Positions 8,460-17,597 of a stretch of 64,000 bases of DNA are shown one piece after another. Position 1 is the stretch's first letter. Every line of letters begins with the position of its first letter. Under the pieces are notes generated by a model. The model had not been told where the DNA came from, made no database searches, and saw only the letters and a list, made by a program, of their open reading frames with translations. The stretch comes from Roseateles_B sp041905785. Lineage in GTDB: Bacteria; Pseudomonadota; Gammaproteobacteria; Burkholderiales; Burkholderiaceae_C. The DNA lies in NCBI GenBank assembly GCA_041905785.1, contig JAYRKJ010000010.1, positions 1 to 64,000 on the forward strand. The letters are read 5' to 3'. The position numbers and the translations under genes were made by a program.

Positions 8460-9686
8460 ATGCACGACTTTCCCCTGACCGGCCTGGTGCTCAGCGGTGG
8501 TGGCGCGCGCGCGGCCTACCAGGTGGGCGTGCTGCAGACCCTCACCCGCCTGCGGCGTGAAGCCCAGGGCGAAGCCGGCGCGCGCAACAACCCATTTGGC
8601 GTGATCGTCGGCACCTCGGCGGGGGCGATCAACGGCACGGCGCTGGCCTGCGGGGCCGATCAGTTCGACGGCGCGGTGGAGCGCCTGGCCGAGGTCTGGC
8701 GCCATTTCGAGGCCGAGCAGGTCTACCGCAGCGACTCCCTGGGGGTGGCCGGCAGCGGCGCCCGCTGGCTGACCATGATGTCCTTCGGCTGGGCCATGGC
8801 CCGGCTGCGTCCGCAATCCCTGCTGAATAACGACCCGCTGCGGGACCTGCTGCGCGAGCTGGTACCCATGGACCGCCTGCCGGCCATCCTGGCCCGGCGC
8901 CACCTGCACGCATTGGCCGTCACCGCCTCCAGCTACAGCAGCGGCGAGCACGTCACCTTCTACCAGAGCGCCCGGCCCATCGAGCCCTGGATGCGCTCGC
9001 AGCGCATTGCCGTCGCCACGGAGCTGAACCATCAGCACCTGCTGGCCAGCGCCGCCATTCCCTTCATCTTCCCCGCCAAGCAGCTGGGCGGAGAGACCGA
9101 CCGCGCCTGGTACGGCGACGGCTCCATGCGCCAGAGCGCCCCGCTGTCTCCTGCCATCCACCTGGGCGCCAAGCGACTGCTGGTGATCGGTGCGGGGCGC
9201 ATGCACGAACCGCAGGGCCGCCGAGCGCCGGACCAGGGCTATCCCAGCCTTGCGCAGATCGCCGGCCATGCCCTGTCCAGCATCTTCCTGGACGCGCTGG
9301 CGGTGGACATCGAACGCATGCAGCGCATCAACCGCACGCTCTCGCTGATGCCGCCCGAGAGCCGCAAGTACAGCCCCCTGCAGCCCATCGAGGCCCTGGT
9401 GATTTCGCCCAGCCAGCGCCTGGACGACCTGGCCGCCCGCCATGTGGAAGACCTGCCCAAGCCCATCCGCCTGCTGCTGCGCGCGGTGGGCGTGCAGCAG
9501 GGCCAGGGCCAGGGCGCGGCCCTGGCCAGCTATCTGCTCTTCGAGGCCCCCTACACCCAGGCCCTGATGGCCCTGGGCGAGCAGGACACCCTGGCGCAGA
9601 AGGAACGCGTGCTGGAGTTCTTCGGCTGGGATCAGCCCCAGCATGTGCGCGCCACGCAGCCGGCAGCGCTGGCCATGGGACGCTGA
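8460..9686 (+). CDS. Patatin-like phospholipase
   Basis: A 408-residue patatin-fold acyl hydrolase. The oxyanion-hole motif GGGARAAYQ is at residues 13-21, the nucleophile elbow GTSAG at 51-55, and the catalytic aspartate lies in GDGSMRQ near residue 220, giving a complete Ser-Asp dyad. The C-terminal 150 residues are helical, without a recognisable extra domain. There is no signal peptide, so action on cytoplasmic or membrane lipids is likely. The ATG used sits just before the conserved start of the domain; an upstream in-frame ATG at 8373 would add 29 residues with no domain match. It is a single gene between divergent and convergent neighbours. Confidence 0.88.
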   Translation: MHDFPLTGLVLSGGGARAAYQVGVLQTLTRLRREAQGEAGARNNPFGVIVGTSAGAINGTALACGADQFDGAVERLAEVWRHFEAEQVYRSDSLGVAGSGARWLTMMSFGWAMARLRPQSLLNNDPLRDLLRELVPMDRLPAILARRHLHALAVTASSYSSGEHVTFYQSARPIEPWMRSQRIAVATELNHQHLLASAAIPFIFPAKQLGGETDRAWYGDGSMRQSAPLSPAIHLGAKRLLVIGAGRMHEPQGRRAPDQGYPSLAQIAGHALSSIFLDALAVDIERMQRINRTLSLMPPESRKYSPLQPIEALVISPSQRLDDLAARHVEDLPKPIRLLLRAVGVQQGQGQGAALASYLLFEAPYTQALMALGEQDTLAQKERVLEFFGWDQPQHVRATQPAALAMGR

Positions 9687-9728
9687 AGCGGCCTGCGCCG
9701 GCCGGGCCGGGCCAGGCGCCGGCGGCGC

Positions 9729-10301
9729 TCAGGCCGGCAGGGACGCGAACAAGGCCTGTGCGCTGCGGCCCACCTGGCGGGTGTCCCACCAGGCATAGGC
9801 TCCCACGCCCGCGGCCCCCGCCAGCGGCACCCAGCGCGCCACCGCACTGCCCAGGCTGCGTTCGCCCAGCTTGAGGCCGATGGCCTGCAGCGCCCGCTGC
9901 AGCAGCGCCTGCCCGGCCCGTTCGCCGGCACGCACGGCCAGATCGCGCACGGCCTGGGCGGCGGTGTGGCGGAACAGGCAGTAAAGCATCTGCTCGCGGC
10001 CCAGCTCGGCGCTGTGGCCATGCAGGGCCGCCACATCGGCCACCAGCTGCGCCTGGATGCGCCAGACCGCCATCAGCTCGGGCAGCACCGTCAGCCAGCC
10101 CAGCGGGCCGGGCGGCAGTGCCAGGCCAGCGGCGGTGGCCGCCGCCTTGCGCGCGGCAGCCTCGGTCAGGGCTCGCGCCCGCGCCTCCCGCTCGGCGGGC
10201 GGGCGCGGCGTCTCCCCGGAAGCCGGCTTGTGCGCCACCAGGTCCAGCAAGGCCTCCGACCACGGGCGAGCCGCTTCCGGCAGGGCAGGCAGGGTGTTCA
10301 T
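9729..10301 (-). CDS. EcsC-like membrane-associated protein
   Basis: A 190-residue protein resembling the EcsC family: a charged N-terminal helix, a glycine/proline-rich LPPGPLGWLTVLPELMAVWRIQAQLVADVAALHG segment read only in short pieces as typical of the family, then a helical domain and a C-terminal AGAAGVGAYAWWDTRQVGR hydrophobic stretch. EcsC proteins are poorly understood and linked to ABC exporter or membrane homeostasis in Bacillus. No ABC partner is nearby. The assignment rests on pattern memory only, so a plain hypothetical protein is the alternative. Confidence 0.55.
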   Translation of the reverse strand: MNTLPALPEAARPWSEALLDLVAHKPASGETPRPPAEREARARALTEAAARKAAATAAGLALPPGPLGWLTVLPELMAVWRIQAQLVADVAALHGHSAELGREQMLYCLFRHTAAQAVRDLAVRAGERAGQALLQRALQAIGLKLGERSLGSAVARWVPLAGAAGVGAYAWWDTRQVGRSAQALFASLPA

Positions 10302-10496
10302 GCGCCGATTGTGTCGCCAACCACCCGGGCATGCCGCTGGCCATGGCCGGGCCGCGGGCCTACCGTGGCTTGGGGCGTGGCTGGGGCCATGGCTCGGAGC
10401 GCAGCTTTAGGCGTGGGACTCTATCCTGGCGTGCACCCTCTTGGTGTGTCGGGCCACTTGGGACTAGGCTGCGCTCAATCCTCACCTCCTGATCGC

Positions 10497-11021
10497 ATGC
10501 AACGTCGAACCCTCATGAAGCTGGGCCTGGGCAGCGGCCTCCTGTTGGCCCTGGCCGGCGCCGGCCTGCGCGGCATCGAGCCCGGCCTGCAGTCGTCCGC
10601 CGGCAGCCCGCCGCGGCAAAGCCCGCGCAGCCGTGCCTTGATGGGCGCGATCGCCCTGGCCGTGCTGGATGGCGTCTGGCCCACCGAGCCGGCCCGGCGT
10701 GCCCAGGCGCTGCAGGCACATCTGGACATGATCGACGGCGCCATCGCCAGCTTCCCTCCGGCCATGCAGGCCGAGCTCGCGCAACTGCTCACGGTGCTGA
10801 GCAGCGCTGCCGGCCGCCGCGGGCTGGCCGGCCTCGCCAGCGACTGGGCCGAGGCGGCCACGCCGGCCGTGCAGGCCGCCCTGCAAGGCATGCGCAGCTC
10901 GCGGATCAGCCTGCGCGAGCAGGCCTACCAGGCCTTGCGGGACCTGCACTGCGGCGTGTTCTTCAGTGCCCCCGAGCACTGGTCCCTGATGGGCTATCCC
11001 GGCCCGCAATCCTTCGAGTGA
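10497..11021 (+). CDS. Tat-signal small subunit of a GMC dehydrogenase (putative)
   Basis: A 174-residue protein starting MQRRTLMKLGLGSGLL, an RR-x-L-M-K Tat-like signal followed by a hydrophobic core. The mature part is helical and holds LMGAIALAVLDGVWP, like the small Tat subunit (gluconate 2-dehydrogenase subunit 3-like) that accompanies GMC flavoproteins. It ends with HWSLMGYPGPQSFE, also characteristic of that group. The GMC oxidoreductase starts ten bases downstream and has no signal of its own, so this subunit may carry it through the Tat pathway. The haem-binding third subunit of classical complexes is absent here. Confidence 0.65.
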   Translation: MQRRTLMKLGLGSGLLLALAGAGLRGIEPGLQSSAGSPPRQSPRSRALMGAIALAVLDGVWPTEPARRAQALQAHLDMIDGAIASFPPAMQAELAQLLTVLSSAAGRRGLAGLASDWAEAATPAVQAALQGMRSSRISLREQAYQALRDLHCGVFFSAPEHWSLMGYPGPQSFE

Positions 11022-11031
11022 GGCCGCGCGC

Positions 11032-12642
11032 ATGAGCATGTTCCGAGACCCCATCCGCGAGGGCCTGGCCCAGGGCTGGCGGATCCTGGGCGGCGGCATC
11101 GCGCCCCTGCCCGAGCAGTTGGACTGCGACGTGGCCATCGTCGGCAGCGGCGCCGGCGCGGGCGTCAGCGCCGAACTGCTGGTCAAGGCCGGTCTGAAGG
11201 TCCTCATCATCGAGGCCGGTCCGCTGCGCTCCAGCAGCGACTTCAAGCAGCGCGAGGCCGAGGCCTACACCAGCCTTTACCAGGAAGCCGCGGCCCGCAA
11301 GACCGCGGACAAGGCCATCAACATCCTGCAGGGCCGCTGCGTGGGCGGCTCCACCACGGTCAACTGGACCAGCAGCTTTCGCACGCCCCCCGACACCCTG
11401 GCCTTCTGGGGCCGCGAGTTTGGCCTGACGGAGCTGGGCGAAGCGGCCATGGCGCCCTGGTTCGCGCAGGCCGAGGCCCGCCTGAACGTGCACGCCTGGG
11501 AAGGCACCCCCAACGCCAACAACAGCGTGCTTGAGCGCGGCCTGCAGGTGCTGAAGCTGGAGGCCAAGCGCATCCCGCGCAACGTCAAGGGCTGCTGGAA
11601 CCTGGGCTCCTGCGGCCTGGGCTGCCCCACCAATGCCAAGCAGTCCATGCTGCTGACCACCCTTCCCGCCGCTCTGGCCGGCGGCGCGACCCTGTTGACC
11701 CAGACCCGGGCCGAGCGCCTGGAATGGTCGGGCGACACGGTCCAGGCGCTGGTCTGCCGCCCCGTGGCACTCAACGACGCCCCCGCCGGCCCCGAGCTGC
11801 GCGTGCGGGCCCGCCATTACCTGGTGGCCGGCGGCGCGATCAACTCGCCGGCGCTGCTGCTGCGCTCGCAAGCGCCGGACCCGCACCAGCGCCTGGGCCG
11901 CCGCACCTTCCTGCATCCGGTGGTGATCTCGGCCGCCATGTTCGACGAGCGCATCGAAGGCTGGGCAGGGGCGCCGCAGAGCGTCTACACGGACCACTAC
12001 CTGCACACCGACCCGATCGACGGCCCGCTGGGCTTCAAGCTGGAGGTGCCGCCGCTGCACCCGGCGCTGATGGCCTCGACCCTGGTGGGCCTGGGCGAGG
12101 GCTATGTGCAGACCCTGAAGCAGTTCCCCCAGGCCCAGGCCGTACTGGCCCTGCTGCGTGACGGCTTCCATCCCGAGTCGCCCGGCGGCCGGGTGACGCT
12201 GCGCAGCGACGGCAGCCCGGTGCTGGACTATCCCATCAACGCGGTCCTGCTGGACGGCGCGCGCCGCGCTCTGCTGGCCATGGCCGAGCTGCAGTTCGCG
12301 GCCGGCGCCCGCACGGTGATGCCGCTGCACGAGCAGGGCGGCTTCGTGAAGAGCTGGGCCGAGGCAAAGGCCCAGATCCAGGCTTTGCCGCTGGGCCCGC
12401 ACCAGCTGCGCCTGGTCAGCGCCCATGTGATGGGCGGCTGCGGCATGGCGGCCGACGCCGCCCGCGGCGTGGTGCGCCCGGACGGCCGGCACTGGCAGCT
12501 GCGCAACCTCTCGGTGCACGACGGCTCGATCTTCCCGACCAGCATCGGCGCCAACCCGCAGCTCTCCATCTACGGCCAGGCCGCGCGGCTCAGCGTGACG
12601 CTGGCGCGCGAGTTGGGCGGGCACGCAGTGGCGCTCGCCTGA
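11032..12642 (+). CDS. GMC-family FAD alcohol oxidoreductase
   Basis: A 536-residue glucose-methanol-choline flavoprotein. DVAIVGSGAGAG (residues about 31-42) binds the ADP part of FAD, GGSTTVNW near 105 is the second FAD motif, and the C-terminus holds VSAHVMGGCGM plus SIGANPQLSIYG, which carry the catalytic His-Asn pair. A cysteine-rich CGLGCPTNAKQS near residue 200 is typical of the long-chain-alcohol/cholesterol-oxidase-like branch. It would oxidise a primary alcohol or a sugar hydroxyl and pass electrons to a membrane acceptor. It follows its putative Tat subunit and precedes the ether-lipid-like genes by 94 bases. A long-chain fatty alcohol as substrate is an inference. Confidence 0.85.
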   Translation: MSMFRDPIREGLAQGWRILGGGIAPLPEQLDCDVAIVGSGAGAGVSAELLVKAGLKVLIIEAGPLRSSSDFKQREAEAYTSLYQEAAARKTADKAINILQGRCVGGSTTVNWTSSFRTPPDTLAFWGREFGLTELGEAAMAPWFAQAEARLNVHAWEGTPNANNSVLERGLQVLKLEAKRIPRNVKGCWNLGSCGLGCPTNAKQSMLLTTLPAALAGGATLLTQTRAERLEWSGDTVQALVCRPVALNDAPAGPELRVRARHYLVAGGAINSPALLLRSQAPDPHQRLGRRTFLHPVVISAAMFDERIEGWAGAPQSVYTDHYLHTDPIDGPLGFKLEVPPLHPALMASTLVGLGEGYVQTLKQFPQAQAVLALLRDGFHPESPGGRVTLRSDGSPVLDYPINAVLLDGARRALLAMAELQFAAGARTVMPLHEQGGFVKSWAEAKAQIQALPLGPHQLRLVSAHVMGGCGMAADAARGVVRPDGRHWQLRNLSVHDGSIFPTSIGANPQLSIYGQAARLSVTLARELGGHAVALA

Positions 12643-12736
12643 CGTCAAATCACAAGCCCCGCGTCGTCAAAGACCAAGTCAAGGCGCCGCGGCATCCCTA
12701 AGCTGCCTCCTCATCAGACCATGAGGGGAAGACGCG

Positions 12737-14368
12737 ATGCGACGCTGGAACGGCTGGGGCGACGAATCCATCCACGCGACGATTGACGAGGGAGCCCGGG
12801 GCTTTTTGGAGCAGGCCCTGGGGCTGGGCGCGCCGCCGCAGGACGCGAGTCTTGCGGCGGCGCTGGCGCAGCTGCCGGCGTCGCGCCTGGACGCGGCGCA
12901 GCTGCAGGGCGCGCCGCTGCCGCTGCACACCGAGCCCGAGGCCCGGCTGCGCGCCAGCTTCGGCCAAAGCCTGGGCGACTGGCTGCGCCTGCGCTTCGGC
13001 CGGATCGGGCCCGCCTGCGATGCCGTGGCTTGCCCGGAGACGGGCGCGCAGGTCCGGCTGCTGCTGGACTGGGCAAGGCAGCAAGGCCTGGTGGTGATCC
13101 CGGTGGGCGGCGCCACCAGCGTGGTCGGCCATCTGACGCCGCCGGCCGGCGAACGGCCGGTGCTGGCGCTGTCCCTGCAGCGCCTGCGCCGCCTGCTCAG
13201 CCTGGACGCCGAAGCGCAGCTGGCGCGCTTCGAGGCCGGCGTGCTGGGCCCGGACCTGGAGGCGCAGCTGCGCGCCGAAGGCTGGATGCTGGGGCACTAC
13301 CCGCAGAGCTTCGAATACGCCTCGCTGGGCGGCTGGATCGCGACCCGTTCCTCGGGGCAGCAGTCGGCGCGCTACGGCCGCATCGAGGCCCTCTTTGCCG
13401 GCGGACGCGTCGAGCTGCCAGAAGGCGCGCTGGAGATCCCCACTGCGCCCGCCTCCGCCGCCGGCCCGGACCTGCGCGAATGGGTGCTGGGCTCGGAAGG
13501 CCGCCTGGGCGTGATCACCGAGGCCAGCGTGCGCATCAGCCGCGTGCCCGAGCGCGAGGACTTCGTCGCCTGGTTCCTGCCCAGCTGGGAGCAGGGCCAG
13601 GCCGCCGTGCGCGAGCTGGCCCAGGCCCGCTTGGGCCTGTCGATGCTGCGCCTGGCCAATGCCACCGAGACCCTCACCACGCTGAAGCTGGCCGGCCACG
13701 CCGGTGCCATCGCCTGGCTGGAGCGATATCTGGGCATGCGCGGCTGCGGCGAGGGCAAGGTGCTGCTGATGCTGGGCTTCACCGGCAGCAGCGCCCAGGT
13801 GCGCGCCATGCAGGCCCTGGCCCGGCCGCTGCTGCGCGCCCAGGGCGGTGTCTCCACCGGCACCTTGCTGGGCCGCAAATGGGCCGCCAAGCGCTTCCGC
13901 GGGGTCTATCTGCGCAATGCGCTGTGGGAGGCCGGCTACGCAGTGGACACCATGGAGACCGCCTGCGACTGGCCGCGCGTCACCGCGATGATGCAGGCCA
14001 TGGAGCACGCCGGCCGCAGCGCGCTGGCCGGCCATGGCGAACGCTGCCATGCCTACACCCATCTCTCGCATGTCTACCCGCAGGGCTCCAGCGTGTACAG
14101 CACCTTCGTGTTCCGCATCGGACCTGATTTCGACAGCGCCTGGGCGCGCTGGCAGTCGCTCAAGACTGCGGTCAGCGAGGCCATCGTGCGCGAGGGCGGC
14201 ACCATCAGCCACCAGCATGGCGTAGGCAAGGACCACGCGCCTTACCTGGGCGCCGAGAAGGGCGCGACGGGCCTGCGCCTGATCGACGGCCTGATCCGCG
14301 AGGCAGACCCCCACGGCCTGCTGGATTCCGGCAATCTGCGGCCCGCGACGGCCCGCCGCCAGCCATGA
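12737..14368 (+). CDS. FAD-binding oxidase, alkylglycerone-phosphate synthase homologue
   Basis: A 543-residue flavoprotein strongly resembling alkyl-dihydroxyacetonephosphate synthase. It opens RRWNGWGDES, a hallmark of that family. The PCMH FAD domain holds VIPVGGATSVVGH, LGHYPQSFEYASLGGWIATR and LGSEGRLGVITE, and the C-terminal cap ends HQHGVGKDHAPYLG, corresponding to the active-site histidine loop. Known members exchange the acyl group of acyl-DHAP for a fatty alcohol; bacterial homologues in catabolic operons may run other reactions. GAGGGG precedes the start. The next gene, a GlpD homologue, overlaps by four bases, so the two probably act on the same glycerone-phosphate skeleton. Confidence 0.85.
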   Translation: MRRWNGWGDESIHATIDEGARGFLEQALGLGAPPQDASLAAALAQLPASRLDAAQLQGAPLPLHTEPEARLRASFGQSLGDWLRLRFGRIGPACDAVACPETGAQVRLLLDWARQQGLVVIPVGGATSVVGHLTPPAGERPVLALSLQRLRRLLSLDAEAQLARFEAGVLGPDLEAQLRAEGWMLGHYPQSFEYASLGGWIATRSSGQQSARYGRIEALFAGGRVELPEGALEIPTAPASAAGPDLREWVLGSEGRLGVITEASVRISRVPEREDFVAWFLPSWEQGQAAVRELAQARLGLSMLRLANATETLTTLKLAGHAGAIAWLERYLGMRGCGEGKVLLMLGFTGSSAQVRAMQALARPLLRAQGGVSTGTLLGRKWAAKRFRGVYLRNALWEAGYAVDTMETACDWPRVTAMMQAMEHAGRSALAGHGERCHAYTHLSHVYPQGSSVYSTFVFRIGPDFDSAWARWQSLKTAVSEAIVREGGTISHQHGVGKDHAPYLGAEKGATGLRLIDGLIREADPHGLLDSGNLRPATARRQP

Positions 14369-15963
14369 AGCGCGCCGAGGCCTGGGCCGCGCTGCGGCAG
14401 CACGAGACCGAGCCGCTGGACCTGCTGGTCGTCGGCGGCGGCATCGCCGGAGCCGGCGTTGCCCTGGAGGCGGCCCGCTGCGGCGCACGCGTCGCACTGG
14501 TGGAGGCGCATGACTTCGCCGGCGGCACCTCGTCCAAGTCTTCCAAGCTGGTCCACGGCGGCCTGCGCTACCTGGCCCAGGGCCAGTTCGGGCTGACCCG
14601 CGAATCGGTGCGCGAGCGCAAGGCCCTGCTGCGCGACATGCCGGGCCTGGTAACGCCGCTGCGCTTCCTGCTGCCGGTGCGCCGGTCGGATCGCAAGGGG
14701 CGCCGCATCCTGGGCCTGGGGCTGGCGATGTACGACCTCTTTGCCGGCCAGCGCAGCCGCCAATGGCATGCGCCGGACGCGGTGCTGGCGCAGGCGCCGC
14801 ATCTGCAGGACCAGGGCCTGGTGGGCGGCTGGTCCTATCTGGACGCCCAGACCGACGACGCGCGCCTGGTGCTGCGCGTGCTGGCGCAAGCCCGGCTGCA
14901 CGGCGCTCTGACGCTCAACCATGTGCGGGCCGAAGGCCTGCTCGAAACCCAGGGCCGGGTGTGCGGCGCCCAGCTGCGCGAGGCGGACGGTGGCGAGACC
15001 CTCGCGGTGCAGGCCCGCGTGGTGGTGAACGCCACCGGCGCGTGGGCGGACCAGCTGCGTCTGGGTCCGGGCCGCCCGGCACAACCCCTGCTGCGCCCCC
15101 TGCGCGGCAGCCACCTGGTCTTCGAGGCCTGGCGCCTGCCCGTGGCCCAGGCCCTGGCCTTCTTCCATCCGCAGGACGGGCGTCCGGTCTTCGCGCTGCC
15201 CTGGGAAGGCCGCACCCTGCTGGGCACCACGGACCTGGACCATGGCGAACCGCTGGACCGCGAGCCCGGCATCACGGCGGTCGAATTCGACTACCTGATG
15301 CAGGCGGCCCGCACCGCCTTCCCTAGCCTGGACCTGGGGGCGGACGATGTGGTGTCGACCTTCTCCGGCGTGCGGCCGGTGCTGGATTCCGGCGACCATC
15401 GCGACCCGTCCAAGGAAGCGCGCGAGCACCTGATTCTTTGCGAACGCGGCCTGCTGACCGTCAGCGGCGGCAAGCTCACCACCTTCCGCTCCAGCGCCAT
15501 CCAGGCCCTGCGCCTCGTGCAGCCGCAGCTGCCCGCCCTGCAGCGCCTGCGGCCCGACGCGCCGCTGCTGCGCCCGCCGGGCATCGCCAGCCTGCATGCT
15601 GCGCGCGGCCTGCCCCAGCCGCTGCGCGAGCGCCTGCTGGCCCGCTACGGCGACGCCACGGCAACGCTGCTGGCCGAGGCCCAGCCCGGCGAGCTCCAGG
15701 ACATCCCGCATGCCGCCTGCTGCTGGGCCGAGCTGCGCTACGCTTGCCGCCACGAAGCGGTCCTGCACCTGGACGATCTGCTGCTGCGCCGCAGTCGCGC
15801 CGGCCTCCTGCTGCGCGATGGCGCCGCCGCCCTGCTGCCGGCACTGCGGCCCCTGGTCCAGTCCTGCCTGGGCTGGAGTGACGCGCGCTGGGACGATGAA
15901 TGCCATCGCTACCGCGAGCGCGTGCAGCGCTGCTACGGCATTCCCACAGAATTGCGCCCATGA
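14365..15963 (+). CDS. Glycerol-3-phosphate dehydrogenase/oxidase family flavoprotein
   Basis: A 532-residue FAD enzyme of the GlpD family. VVGGGIAGAGVALEAARCGA (residues 24-43) is the Rossmann site, and GGTSSKSSKLVHGGLRYL is the diagnostic GlpD signature. DAQTDDARLVL, NATGAWADQL and TTDLDHGEP are also in place, and the C-terminal helical domain is present. It would oxidise the sn-2 hydroxyl of glycerol 3-phosphate or an alkylated form to the ketone and feed the quinone pool at the inner membrane. It overlaps both neighbours by ATGA junctions, which argues for a dedicated pathway copy rather than the housekeeping glpD. Confidence 0.85.
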   Translation: MKRAEAWAALRQHETEPLDLLVVGGGIAGAGVALEAARCGARVALVEAHDFAGGTSSKSSKLVHGGLRYLAQGQFGLTRESVRERKALLRDMPGLVTPLRFLLPVRRSDRKGRRILGLGLAMYDLFAGQRSRQWHAPDAVLAQAPHLQDQGLVGGWSYLDAQTDDARLVLRVLAQARLHGALTLNHVRAEGLLETQGRVCGAQLREADGGETLAVQARVVVNATGAWADQLRLGPGRPAQPLLRPLRGSHLVFEAWRLPVAQALAFFHPQDGRPVFALPWEGRTLLGTTDLDHGEPLDREPGITAVEFDYLMQAARTAFPSLDLGADDVVSTFSGVRPVLDSGDHRDPSKEAREHLILCERGLLTVSGGKLTTFRSSAIQALRLVQPQLPALQRLRPDAPLLRPPGIASLHAARGLPQPLRERLLARYGDATATLLAEAQPGELQDIPHAACCWAELRYACRHEAVLHLDDLLLRRSRAGLLLRDGAAALLPALRPLVQSCLGWSDARWDDECHRYRERVQRCYGIPTELRP

Positions 15964-17555
15964 GTTCCGACACCACCGCCGCTTCCCCTCCCGCCGCCCC
16001 CCGCACCGACGAGCTCATCCTGAGCCTGGACTGCGGCACGCAAAGCGTCCGGGCCCTGCTGTTCGACCTGCAGGGCCGCCTGCTGGCCAAATGCCAGCAG
16101 ACGCTGGACGGCTATGTGAGCCTGCAGGAAGGCTGGCTGGAGCACGACGCGGAAGCCTTCTGGCAAGCTGCCGCCAGTGTGTGCCGCGGCCTGTGGCAGA
16201 CGCATCCGCAGCTCAAGGCCGCGGTGAAGGGCCTGGTGGTCACCACGCAGCGGGGCAGCCTGGTGCCGGTGGACGCAGGGGGTCAGGCCTTGCGCCGCTT
16301 CATCATCTGGCTGGACCAGCGCCGCGCGAGCCGTCCGCGAGCCGTCGCGCCCTGGTGGCGCCTGGCCTTCAAGGCTGCCCGGGTGGACGGCACCATCGAC
16401 TACTTCAGCCGCGAAGCCGAGATCAACTGGATCGCCGAGCACGAACCCGAGGTGGCCCGCCGCACGCACAAGCTGCTGCTGCTCTCGGGCTGGTTCCACT
16501 ACAAGCTCACCGGCCGCTTTGCCGACTCCGTGGCCTGCCAGGTCGGCTACCTGCCCTTCGACTTCAAGCGTCAGGCCTGGGCCCCGGGCTGGGACTGGAA
16601 ATGGCAGGCCCTGGCCACCACGCCCGACCAGATGCCCGAGCTGCTGCCGGTGGGCAGCACCATCGGCGGGCTGACCCGCGCGGCGGCCGAGGCCTGCGGA
16701 CTGCCCGAGGGCCTGCCGGTGATCGCCGGCGCCGCGGACAAGGCCTGCGAGATCGTCGGCGCCGGGGCCATCACGCCGGACATCGGCGCGCTGAGCTACG
16801 GCACCACGGCCACCATCGACATCACCACGCCGCGCTACGTCGAGGCCCTGCCCTTCATTCCCCCCTACCCGGCCCTGCTGCCCGGCCAGTACAACACCGA
16901 GGTCCAGATCTTCCGCGGCTACTGGATGGTCAGCTGGTTCAAGGAGCAGTTCGGTCACCCCGAGTGCGCGGCGGCCGATGAAGAAGGCGTGCTGCCGGAG
17001 GTGCTCTTCGACCGCCTGGTGCGCGCCGTGCCGCCCGGCAGCGAAGGCCTGATGCTGCAGCCCTACTGGACCCCGGGCATCCGCCACCCCGGCCCCGACG
17101 CTCGCGGCGCCGTGATCGGCTTCTCCGACGTGCACACCCGCGCCCACCTCTACCGCGCCATCCTGGAAGGCCTGGCCTACGCACTGCGCGAGGGCGCCGA
17201 GCGCATCCAGCGCCGCGGGGGCACGGCCATCCGCAGCCTGCGCGTCTCGGGCGGGGGATCGCAGTCCGACGCCGCGCTGCAGCTGACGGCCGACATCTTC
17301 AACCTGCCCACCTCACGGCCCCACACCTACGAGACCTCGGGGCTGGGTGCCGCCATTGCCGGCGCCGTGGGCCTGGGCCTGCATCGGGACCATGCCGGCG
17401 CCGTGGCCGCCATGACCCGCCTGGGTCAGACCTTCGAGCCCGTGCCGGCCCATGCCCAGCGCTACGAGGCGCTCTACCAGCGGGTCTACAAGCGCATGTA
17501 TGAGCCGCTGCGGCCTCTGTACGCGGAGCTGCAGGACATCCTGCATCCGCGCTGA
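15960..17555 (+). CDS. FGGY-family carbohydrate kinase
   Basis: A 531-residue sugar/polyol kinase with two actin-like domains. LSLDCGTQSVRALLFD is the N-terminal phosphate loop, EGWLEHDAEAFW and TTQRGSLVPVD follow, and the second domain shows ALSYGTTATIDI and LRVSGGGSQSDAALQLTADI, the FGGY signature region. The substrate cannot be read out; clustering with GlpD-like and alkylglycerone-phosphate-like enzymes suggests glycerol or an alkylglycerol rather than xylulose. A 14-residue Ser/Pro/Ala-rich extension precedes the domain. The start overlaps the previous stop (ATGA); the stop is 42 bases before the AraC regulator. Confidence 0.85.
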   Translation: MSSDTTAASPPAAPRTDELILSLDCGTQSVRALLFDLQGRLLAKCQQTLDGYVSLQEGWLEHDAEAFWQAAASVCRGLWQTHPQLKAAVKGLVVTTQRGSLVPVDAGGQALRRFIIWLDQRRASRPRAVAPWWRLAFKAARVDGTIDYFSREAEINWIAEHEPEVARRTHKLLLLSGWFHYKLTGRFADSVACQVGYLPFDFKRQAWAPGWDWKWQALATTPDQMPELLPVGSTIGGLTRAAAEACGLPEGLPVIAGAADKACEIVGAGAITPDIGALSYGTTATIDITTPRYVEALPFIPPYPALLPGQYNTEVQIFRGYWMVSWFKEQFGHPECAAADEEGVLPEVLFDRLVRAVPPGSEGLMLQPYWTPGIRHPGPDARGAVIGFSDVHTRAHLYRAILEGLAYALREGAERIQRRGGTAIRSLRVSGGGSQSDAALQLTADIFNLPTSRPHTYETSGLGAAIAGAVGLGLHRDHAGAVAAMTRLGQTFEPVPAHAQRYEALYQRVYKRMYEPLRPLYAELQDILHPR

Positions 17556-17597
17556 GGCCCGGCCCGGCCGTGCCGCGCTTGCGGCACACTTCGGGCC